In this document: positions 1 to 4,045 of the stretch, piece by piece
Layout of the letters: every line of letters starts with the position of its first letter
Position numbering within the stretch: position 1 is the stretch's first letter
From: an uncultured Lachnospiraceae bacterium
Lineage (GTDB): Bacteria; Bacillota; Clostridia; Lachnospirales; Lachnospiraceae
Assembly: GCA_949935685.1 (NCBI GenBank)
Contig: CATLGN010000103.1
Coordinates: 1-6,376, forward strand
Reading direction: 5' to 3'
Length of the DNA stretch: 6,376 nucleotides
Made by a program: the position numbers and the translations under genes
Notes under the pieces: model-generated
Database searches by the model: none
What the model was told of the DNA's origin: nothing
Seen by the model: the letters and a program-made list of their open reading frames with translations, nothing else

Positions 1-110
1 AGTTCCGATGGGATTTGGTTTTTCGACAGGTGTACAGCATTCCGGCTGTATACCCGCCGAAAACATACGGCGTTACGGATTTTCCATTTCTGTCCATCTC
101 AGTTTACGAA
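1..110. other. Left-edge stretch with two small hairpins, no supportable gene
   Basis: I cannot assign a gene here. All three plus-strand frames are open from the left edge, ending at 148-150, 122-124 and 143-145, so the tail of a plus-strand gene entering from the left is possible, but none of the translations resembles a family I know. A minus-strand frame with an ATG around 93-95 is open to the left edge but has no Shine-Dalgarno. Two small hairpins are visible: TACAGC 33-38 with GCTGTA 45-50, and CGCCG 55-59 with CGGCG 68-72. They could belong to the 3' untranslated region of a gene further left. Confidence 0.3.
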
Positions 111-145
111 ATATTTACCATTGATTCCTTCATGCGTTTGTCATG
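111..145 (-). repeat. 35 bp repeat, left copy (inverted relative to 3631-3665)
   Basis: The plus strand here is the reverse complement of 3631-3665 with only two differences, at 113 and 143, so 33 of 35 positions match. The core 114-142 is identical over 29 bp. The copy carries one arm plus half of the loop of the hairpin element at 3631-3700; I see no second arm to its left. It sits just upstream of the tRNA-Thr promoter. A short inverted repeat, TTTGTCA at 137-143 and TGACAAA at 166-172, links the end of the copy to the -35 box. Confidence 0.85.
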
Positions 146-164
146 ATTAAATATTAAAATTTTG

Positions 165-193
165 TTGACAAATGTCCTATGATTGGGTATTAT
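165..193 (+). promoter_or_regulatory. Sigma-70 type promoter of tRNA-Thr
   Basis: A perfect -35 box TTGACA (165-170) is followed by a 17 bp spacer and a -10 box TATTAT (188-193, five of six consensus positions). Transcription should start near 200, leaving a leader of about five nucleotides before the mature tRNA at 206. This is the strongest-looking promoter in the window, as expected for a tRNA gene. Confidence 0.8.
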
Positions 194-205
194 ATTAGAG
201 GTATT

Positions 206-278
206 GCTGCCGTGGCTCAGTCGGTAGAGCGTCGCATTGGTAGTGCGGAGGTCACGGGTCCGATTCCCGTCGGCAGCT
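206..278 (+). tRNA. tRNA-Thr (anticodon GGU)
   Basis: The full cloverleaf can be folded by eye. The acceptor stem is GCTGCCG 206-212 with CGGCAGC 271-277; the D stem is GCTC 215-218 with GAGC 227-230; the anticodon stem is TCGCA 232-236 with TGCGG 244-248; the T stem is ACGGG 254-258 with CCCGT 266-270. The anticodon loop TTGGTAG (237-243) places GGT at 239-241, which reads ACC and ACU (threonine). G1-C72, C2-G71, G34 and G35 fit threonine identity. The discriminator is T at 278 and CCA is not encoded. The T loop is TCCGATT, so position 55 is C instead of the usual T (pseudouridine). The anticodon and discriminator match the T-box in front of thrS at 3755-4023. Confidence 0.96.
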
Positions 279-291
279 CTGAAAGACCACG

Positions 292-338
292 AATAAAGGC
301 TTTTCAAGGAGGTTACTCTTTGAAATGTCTTTATTTTT
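292..338 (+). terminator. Possible intrinsic terminator after tRNA-Thr
   Basis: AATAAAG (292-298) can pair with CTTTATT (329-335), and inside it TTTCAA (302-307) with TTGAAA (320-325), leaving a loop at 308-319. The descending arm runs into a T-rich stretch (TTATTTTTATT). The stem is AT-rich, so it is weaker than a textbook terminator, but position and T tract suit the end of a short tRNA transcript. The same bases contain a strong ribosome-binding-like sequence (306-312), so a role other than termination is possible. Confidence 0.5.
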
Positions 339-382
339 ATTCTACTTTATTGTTCTTCCGGTGTATGTTTGTTATACTTTAA
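320..382 (+). CDS. Possible 20-residue hydrophobic peptide, TTG start
   Basis: A seven-base AAGGAGG (306-312), a near-perfect Shine-Dalgarno, sits seven bases before a TTG codon at 320. From there a frame of 20 codons runs to TAA at 380-382. The predicted peptide starts MKCLYFYSTLLFF and is almost entirely hydrophobic or aromatic, with lysine at position 2 and arginine at 14, so it could insert in a membrane. It overlaps the hairpin at 292-338, and folding would hide its start site. I do not recognise it. It may be a chance frame in AT-rich DNA; the support is only the ribosome binding site and its spacing. Confidence 0.2.
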   Translation: MKCLYFYSTLLFFRCMFVIL

Positions 383-397
383 TTGATATTATATAGA
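369..397 (+). promoter_or_regulatory. Candidate promoter of the toxin-antitoxin operon
   Basis: TTGTTA (369-374, four of six consensus) and TATAGA (392-397, four of six) are 17 bp apart, about 60 bp before the antitoxin start. The region is very AT-rich, so several -10-like words occur (for example TATTAT at 387-392) and the exact choice is uncertain. A 7 bp direct repeat GATATTA (385-391 and 403-409) overlaps and follows the -10 and could be part of an operator, since antitoxins of this kind usually repress their own operon. That last point is inference. Confidence 0.4.
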
Positions 398-457
398 ATT
401 CGGATATTAGCCGTTCAATAAATATAAACACAAATATGATTGAAAGGATGTGTTTTT

Positions 458-688
458 ATGGCATATGATACATTGGTTAGAGAAGCGAAAGACCTTCCCG
501 AAGATATGATAGAGCAGGTAATTGAATTTATGAGATTTTTGAAATATGCATCAAAAAAGGAACATACAAAGCGTTCTATCAGCAATGGCGTTACATTTCA
601 CAGGTCGGTAAATCCATTAGCGGATGAATTTATTTCGATTGCAGAGGATTTTGACGAAACACCAGAATGTTTTGAAGGGTATATATAA
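458..688 (+). CDS. DUF2281/VapB-like antitoxin
   Basis: This 76-residue protein is the likely antitoxin of the VapC toxin that follows. Residues 13-29 (LPEDMIEQVIEFMRFLK) match the short helical motif of the DUF2281 group, small proteins usually found directly upstream of PIN-domain toxins. The middle (31-50) is basic and polar, and the C-terminal third (from about 52) is acidic, rich in D, E and F, the kind of flexible tail that commonly wraps over the toxin active site. The ATG at 458 is preferred because AAAGGA (443-448) lies nine bases upstream; an in-frame TTG at 440 has no ribosome binding site. The stop overlaps the toxin start by one base (TAATG), indicating translational coupling. 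Base composition is much more AT-rich than in the genes from 1219 onward. Function is inferred from motif and context; I see no recognisable DNA-binding fold. Confidence 0.8.
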   Translation: MAYDTLVREAKDLPEDMIEQVIEFMRFLKYASKKEHTKRSISNGVTFHRSVNPLADEFISIAEDFDETPECFEGYI

Positions 689-1068
689 TGTATCTATTAG
701 ACACAAACGCTTTGCTATTCTTTTTATATGACAGTGAAAAACTTTCCAAAAGAGCATCAAACGTAATTTACTATAATGATGAAAAAATCAGTGTAAGCAT
801 TGTTTCCATGTGGGAAGTTGCGATTAAGTCAAGCATTGGAAAACTGAAAATTAAAAGTTCAATTTCTAAGATTGCGGAAACTTGTGAAAGAGAGCAACTT
901 GATATTCTTTCTATAAAACCGTTTCACCTTGACGAAATCGGACGGCTTCCCATGATTCATGGAGATCCATTTGACCGATTGATTATTTCACAAGCTATTG
1001 CAGAAAATCTGATAATTATTACAAAAGACAGAACCATACCGCTGTATAATGTTAAGGTTCTGTGGTAA
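688..1068 (+). CDS. vapC: PIN-domain toxin, VapC family (Sll0205-like)
   Basis: This 126-residue protein is a full-length PIN domain, a Mg-dependent ribonuclease that in VapC toxins cuts tRNA or rRNA and stops translation when the antitoxin is lost. The N terminus YLLDTNALLFFL carries the first catalytic aspartate (D5). SMWEVAIKSSIGKLKI gives the glutamate (E43) and the strongly conserved GKL turn. HGDPFDRLIISQA gives D93 and D96, and TKDRTIPLYNVKVLW gives D114 and the family's typical C terminus. All acidic residues expected for catalysis are present, so the toxin looks active. This motif set is that of the VapC subgroup often paired with DUF2281-type antitoxins. The start codon overlaps the antitoxin stop by one base and has no separate strong ribosome binding site, as usual for a toxin kept at lower output than its antitoxin. 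The RNA target cannot be read from the sequence. Confidence 0.93.
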   Translation: MYLLDTNALLFFLYDSEKLSKRASNVIYYNDEKISVSIVSMWEVAIKSSIGKLKIKSSISKIAETCEREQLDILSIKPFHLDEIGRLPMIHGDPFDRLIISQAIAENLIIITKDRTIPLYNVKVLW

Positions 1069-1135
1069 GCTGTGAAACGGTAAATATGTATTCGCTTTCC
1101 GGGACGTCCTTGTACTGGCAATTCAGCCAATACTC

Positions 1136-1151
1136 GCCGGAGAGAGCCGGC
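1136..1151. repeat. Small GC-rich hairpin between convergent genes
   Basis: GCCGG (1136-1140) and CCGGC (1147-1151) can form a five-pair stem with a six-base loop, in the 150 bp gap between the end of vapC and the convergent symporter gene. It has no T tract on the plus strand, so I do not call it a terminator of vapC. Confidence 0.35.
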
Positions 1152-1201
1152 AACAACAAAAGAGCGTTTCGGATTTTATATTCAAAAACCGGAAACGCTC
1201 T
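1152..1201 (-). terminator. Intrinsic terminator of the symporter gene
   Basis: AGAGCGTTTC (1161-1170) and GAAACGCTCT (1192-1201) form a perfect ten-pair stem. On the minus strand the hairpin is followed by TTTTGTTGTTG (toward 1152), a usable U-rich tail. It begins about 18 bases past the symporter stop codon at 1219-1221. On the plus strand no T tract follows, so it should mainly end the minus-strand transcript. Confidence 0.8.
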
Positions 1202-1218
1202 GCCATTCAGGAAACCGT

Positions 1219-2613
1219 TCAGGATTTCCCTTTGCGATTCTTTTCATAATCCTGCAGCGCCGCAAGCGCTTCTTTACTCTGTGGAATCAAAATCAACATA
1301 TTGAAAATGGTCATAAGGCCGATGCCGATGTCGCCCAGATCCCATACGAACGTATAGGCGGCCAGCCCGCCGATAAATAGCATGATCAGCGCCAGTATTT
1401 TATACAGTGTCTGCGAGAGCCAGTTGTCGCCGAAGAGGTAGGCCACATTGGAACGGGCGTAGAACAGGATGCCGATAAATGTGGAAAAACTGAACAGCCA
1501 TAAGGTGGCGGCGATGAAAATCATACCGAATCTGCCGAGGTGGTGCGCCATGGCCGTCTGGAGCAGATCCATACCGCTTAAGCCTGTGAGCAGGTCGGCG
1601 GGAGCCAGCAGCATAATCATGGCTGTACAACTGCAGATGACAATCGTATCAATAAAGACACCGAACGCCTGCAAAAGACCTGCAGAGGCCGGGTGATCGG
1701 CTTCCGCGGCAGCCGCGGCGCAGGGCGCGGAACCGGAACCGGCTTCGTTGGAAAAAAGCCCCCGCTTTACGCCGTTCATCAAAACGGCGCCAAAGCCGCC
1801 GGCCACAGCCTGACGCAGCCCGAATGCCTCCGCAAAGATTTGCCGGAAAACAGCGGGAAGGTATGTTATGTTTTTGGCGATAATGATCAGCGTTATCAGA
1901 AAATAGCAGCCCGCCATAATGGGAACGAGCACGTCCAGCACCTTTACCGTCGCATTTTTGCGCAGGACGATAACGGCGGCCAGAATCACGAGTACGACAG
2001 TCGAGTACAGGGGCGGGATTTGAAACGCATTATAAAAGGAAGAGGAGACCGAATTGCTGATAACCTGACTGATGCCGCACCAGCAGATCAGACCGGATAT
2101 GGCAAACAAAACGGCGATGATGCTGCGCCTGCTTTTGCCGTCTTTGCGCTCTTTTACAAAGTGATGAATATAATAAGCGGGACCGCCGCGGTATCCGCCG
2201 TAGAGGGGGTCTTTTTCTTTGTGGATCTGCGCCAGCGTGGCCTCGACAAAGGCGGTCGAGGAGCCGAGCAGCGCCGTGAGCCACATCCAGAAAACCGCGC
2301 CTGCGCCGCCGGCGGAAATAGCGGCGACAACGCCGACCAGATTCCCCATTCCCACACGGGTGGCAGTCGATACGATCAGGGCCTGCAGTCCTGAAATGGC
2401 GTGATGTTCCGATTTCCTGCGCTTTTTCACAGTGACCCGCAGCATTTCCGGAAACAGGCGGATTGGAAGAAAGCGTGTCCGCACCGTAAAGAAAATGCCG
2501 GCCGGTATCAGAAGCAGGACGAGAAGCGATATGCCGGCCGTCTGCCCGTTTGGCAGCGGGATCGTGAAGAGGTCGCCCCAGAGTAACTGATAAATATAAG
2601 AGATGAGTTTCAT
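1219..2613 (-). CDS. AGCS-family alanine/glycine:cation symporter
   Basis: The 464-residue product is a polytopic inner-membrane transporter of the alanine or glycine:cation symporter (AGCS) family, which imports small amino acids with Na+ or H+. Family signatures are clear: residues 74-100 hold the GLQALIVSTATRVGMGN type motif, 102-127 the AGGAGAVFWMW and ST-FVEATLA helix, 139-149 GGYRGGPAYYI, and 286-308 the GLFSNEAGSGSAPCAAAAAE motif followed by FGVFIDTIVICS at 317-328. About ten to eleven hydrophobic segments are visible, and the length is normal for the family. The frame is open upstream to 2745, but the ATG at 2613 is chosen because the homology-like N terminus (MKLISYIYQLLWG) starts there; GGAG lies eleven bases upstream, a rather long spacing. 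The gene is divergent from a LysR regulator and probably controlled by it. Which amino acid is carried (alanine, glycine, serine or glutamine) cannot be told. Confidence 0.94.
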   Translation of the reverse strand: MKLISYIYQLLWGDLFTIPLPNGQTAGISLLVLLLIPAGIFFTVRTRFLPIRLFPEMLRVTVKKRRKSEHHAISGLQALIVSTATRVGMGNLVGVVAAISAGGAGAVFWMWLTALLGSSTAFVEATLAQIHKEKDPLYGGYRGGPAYYIHHFVKERKDGKSRRSIIAVLFAISGLICWCGISQVISNSVSSSFYNAFQIPPLYSTVVLVILAAVIVLRKNATVKVLDVLVPIMAGCYFLITLIIIAKNITYLPAVFRQIFAEAFGLRQAVAGGFGAVLMNGVKRGLFSNEAGSGSAPCAAAAAEADHPASAGLLQAFGVFIDTIVICSCTAMIMLLAPADLLTGLSGMDLLQTAMAHHLGRFGMIFIAATLWLFSFSTFIGILFYARSNVAYLFGDNWLSQTLYKILALIMLFIGGLAAYTFVWDLGDIGIGLMTIFNMLILIPQSKEALAALQDYEKNRKGKS

Positions 2614-2648
2614 TTGTTTTGCCGCTCCGTTGTGTTTTGTCGAATTGT

Positions 2649-2674
2649 TACCATAATCAGTATATCGTATGGTA
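2649..2674. promoter_or_regulatory. Palindromic operator candidate for the LysR regulator
   Basis: TACCATA (2649-2655) and TATGGTA (2668-2674) form a perfect 7 bp inverted repeat with a 12 bp spacer, in the 121 bp gap between the two divergent genes. It covers the -10 box of the symporter promoter (2659-2664) and touches the -10 box of the LysR promoter (2673-2678). LysR proteins typically bind dyads in such gaps and control both themselves and the neighbour, so this is the best candidate site. It does not fit the T-N11-A rule neatly. Confidence 0.6.
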
Positions 2675-2687
2675 TAATATTTGTAAA
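2659..2687 (-). promoter_or_regulatory. Promoter of the symporter gene
   Basis: Read on the minus strand, TTTACA (2687-2682, five of six) and TATACT (2664-2659, five of six) are separated by exactly 17 bp. Transcription would start near 2652, about 40 bases before the ATG at 2613. The -10 box lies inside the palindrome 2649-2674, so a protein bound there would act directly on this promoter. Confidence 0.65.
2670..2678 (+). promoter_or_regulatory. Extended -10 promoter of the LysR gene
   Basis: TGGTATAAT (2670-2678) is a perfect -10 box preceded by the TGN extension, which can replace a good -35 box. The best -35-like word, TTACCA at 2648-2653, is 19 bp away. Transcription would start near 2685, about 50 bases before the LysR ATG. 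The promoter faces and overlaps that of the symporter, suggesting mutual interference and autoregulation. Confidence 0.6.
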
Positions 2688-2734
2688 ATTGATAGAATAG
2701 ATAAAAAGCATCGAAAATAATAATGGAGTGGGTT

Positions 2735-3646
2735 ATGGAACTCAAAAATCTTGTTACATTTATTCAGGTGGCGGAATCGGGAAGTTTTACAAAGGCCGCT
2801 AAAATACTGGGATATTCCCAGTCTACGGTATCGTTTCAGATCGGGCAGTTGGAGGCGGAACTGGAAATCCGGTTATTTGACAGAATCCATCACACCGTGT
2901 CGCTGACGGAAGGCGGGAAACGGATTTTGTCGTGTGCGCATGAGATGACCCGTCTGGCGGAGGAAATGTCGATGCCGGCGGGAGAAAAGCGGCCGGTAAA
3001 AGGGCATGTGCGGATTGCAATGGCGGATTCTCTGTGCCGGTATCTGCTCGGCGGGGCGTTTGTAAGGCTGCAGAGCCGCTATCCGGAAATTACGTTAAAA
3101 GTTATCAGCGGGGATACGAACGAGATGTTCCGGCTGCTGAATCACAATGAAGTGGATCTGGTTTTTACGCTGGACAAACACATTTATGACCGGGAATATG
3201 TAATTGCGGGCGAGGAGAGAATCCCTATGCATTTTGTTGTGCCCCGTGGACATGCGCTGACGGGACGGGAACATGTGTCGGTCTGTGAGCTGACGGATTA
3301 TCCGTTTCTGCTGACCGAAAAGGGAATGAGTTACAGACGGCTGCTGGAAGAACGCCTGGCGGCGCTTTCCCTTGAAGTGACGCCGGTTCTGGAACTGGGA
3401 AATGCGGAAATTCTCTGCCGGCTTGTGGCGGAGGGGACGGGACTTTCTTTTCTGCCTGATTTTACGACGGAGCGTTACGTGCAGGCGGGAACGATCAGAC
3501 GCCTGTCCGTGCCGGATTGTGAAATCGCGGTATGGGGACAGCTTCTCTATCACAGGGACAAATGGCTGACACCGCAGATCAGAGCCGTGGCCGAGAGCTT
3601 TCTGCTGCATATGCCGGAGATCGGCGGGGACACGACAAACGCATGA
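2735..3646 (+). CDS. LysR-type transcriptional regulator
   Basis: The 303-residue protein has the standard length and layout of LysR regulators. Residues 1-64 form the winged helix-turn-helix: MELKNLVTFIQVAESGSFT, KAAKILGYSQSTVSFQIGQLE, LFDR and LTEGGKRIL match the family pattern position by position. A linker helix follows (about 65-90), then the two-lobed effector-binding domain (about 91-295), including GHVRIAMADS, the substrate-like pocket region around 105-150 and the GTGLSFLPDF segment. An alternative ATG at 2723 adds four residues; 2735 is preferred because GGAG (2725-2728) lies six bases upstream. The gene is divergent from the AGCS symporter, whose promoter overlaps its own, so the symporter is its likely target and an amino acid its likely ligand (inference). 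The last codons (DTTNA and the stop) lie inside the hairpin repeat at 3631-3700, so the C-terminal tail was probably shaped by that element. Confidence 0.94.
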   Translation: MELKNLVTFIQVAESGSFTKAAKILGYSQSTVSFQIGQLEAELEIRLFDRIHHTVSLTEGGKRILSCAHEMTRLAEEMSMPAGEKRPVKGHVRIAMADSLCRYLLGGAFVRLQSRYPEITLKVISGDTNEMFRLLNHNEVDLVFTLDKHIYDREYVIAGEERIPMHFVVPRGHALTGREHVSVCELTDYPFLLTEKGMSYRRLLEERLAALSLEVTPVLELGNAEILCRLVAEGTGLSFLPDFTTERYVQAGTIRRLSVPDCEIAVWGQLLYHRDKWLTPQIRAVAESFLLHMPEIGGDTTNA

Positions 3647-3700
3647 AGGAATCAATGGTAAACATAACATGTCTGTTTGTTTATTCATGCGTTTGTCGTG
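3631..3700 (+). repeat. 70 bp hairpin repeat element, contains the LysR stop codon
   Basis: CACGACAAACGCATGAA (3631-3647) and TTCATGCGTTTGTCGTG (3684-3700) are perfect 17 bp inverted arms. Inside, TAAACA (3659-3664) pairs with TGTTTA (3678-3683), leaving an 11-base one-sided bulge (3648-3658) and a 13-base terminal loop (3665-3677). The first 35 bases recur inverted at 111-145. The LysR stop codon TGA (3644-3646) lies in the left arm. No T tract follows the right arm, so it is not a classical terminator, though it could block transcription read-through or protect the mRNA 3' end. It resembles a dispersed intergenic repeat (REP or MITE-like). There is no transposase nearby, and the type is unknown to me. 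Confidence 0.85.
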
Positions 3701-3719
3701 CGTCGGGGGATTATCGCTC

Positions 3720-3748
3720 TTGACAGGCGGTGTATGAAGTGGTAAGGT
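3720..3748 (+). promoter_or_regulatory. Promoter of the thrS T-box leader
   Basis: A perfect TTGACA (3720-3725) is followed after 17 bp by TAAGGT (3743-3748, three of six) with a TG extension (TGGTAAGGT, 3740-3748). Transcription should start near 3755, just ahead of the first conserved T-box bases. The promoter begins about 20 bp after the hairpin repeat. Confidence 0.6.
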
Positions 3749-3754
3749 AACGGT

Positions 3755-4023
3755 ATCTGAGAGGAAAAAGCGATGACGGAAAAAAGTAACAGGCCGGAAT
3801 CATCCAGAGAGAGCGGCGCGTGGTGGAAGCCGCTTATGAGGAAACCCTGCGAAAACCATTCCCAAGCTGCCATGCCGAAGGGCCGGAAGGCCTGTTAAGC
3901 GTTGCCGTGTGCCCGCGTTAAGGGACAGGATCTGATGGAATCCGATGAGTGAAACAGAAGGTGGAACCGTGCAGAAGATGCACCCTGAAAGATGTGGAAA
4001 CATGTCTTTCGGGGTGTTTTTTT
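3755..4023 (+). promoter_or_regulatory. T-box riboswitch of thrS, specifier ACC (Thr)
   Basis: This leader senses uncharged tRNA-Thr and lets thrS be read only when charging is low. Stem I elements appear in order: AGTA at 3785-3788, the AGAGAG bulge at 3806-3811, and a distal hairpin AGCGGC 3812-3817 with GCCGCT 3829-3834 around a GTGGTGGAA loop. The specifier triplet ACC is at 3855-3857 in GCGAAAACCATTCCCAAGC, the position that holds the codon in other T-boxes. The T-box proper is AAGGTGGAACCGTGC (3958-3972). The antiterminator is AGG 3959-3961 with CCT 3984-3986 and GTGC 3969-3972 with GCAC 3980-3983, enclosing the seven-base bulge TGGAACC. UGGA (3962-3965) pairs with a tRNA ending UCCA, exactly the U73 tRNA encoded at 206-278. 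The antiterminator shares bases with the terminator at 3981-4023, so the two are mutually exclusive. The transcript start is approximate. Confidence 0.95.
3981..4023 (+). terminator. Regulated terminator of the T-box leader
   Basis: CACCCTGAAAGA (3981-3992) pairs with TCTTTCGGGGTG (4005-4016) over twelve positions with one T-G wobble. The stem can continue to a GAAA loop (3997-4000) and is followed by seven T residues (4017-4023). Bases 3981-3986 are also needed by the antiterminator, so bound uncharged tRNA disrupts this hairpin. Confidence 0.93.
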
Positions 4024-4045
4024 GTGATACGGGAAAGGAGAAAAA

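Noticed and set aside
104..307. Minus-strand reading frame of 67 codons across the tRNA gene
   Set aside because: It is the antisense of the tRNA-Thr gene; its GNRTRDLRTTNATLYRL type sequence is a well-known artefact of translating tRNA genes.
179..382. Plus-strand 67-codon frame through the tRNA
   Set aside because: It starts inside the tRNA promoter and reads through the mature tRNA, so it cannot be a real gene as drawn. Only its last 20 codons have a ribosome binding site and these are listed separately.
206..1068. Integrated island or prophage attached at the tRNA gene
   Set aside because: No duplicated tRNA 3' end and no integrase were found in the window.
1693..2394. Plus-strand frame of 233 codons opposite the symporter gene
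   Set aside because: It lies wholly inside the well-supported AGCS gene, has low-complexity glycine and arginine-rich composition and no recognisable domain.
3095..3688. Minus-strand frame of 197 codons opposite LysR
   Set aside because: It is antisense to the effector-binding domain of the regulator and starts in the hairpin repeat; no domain and no supporting promoter.
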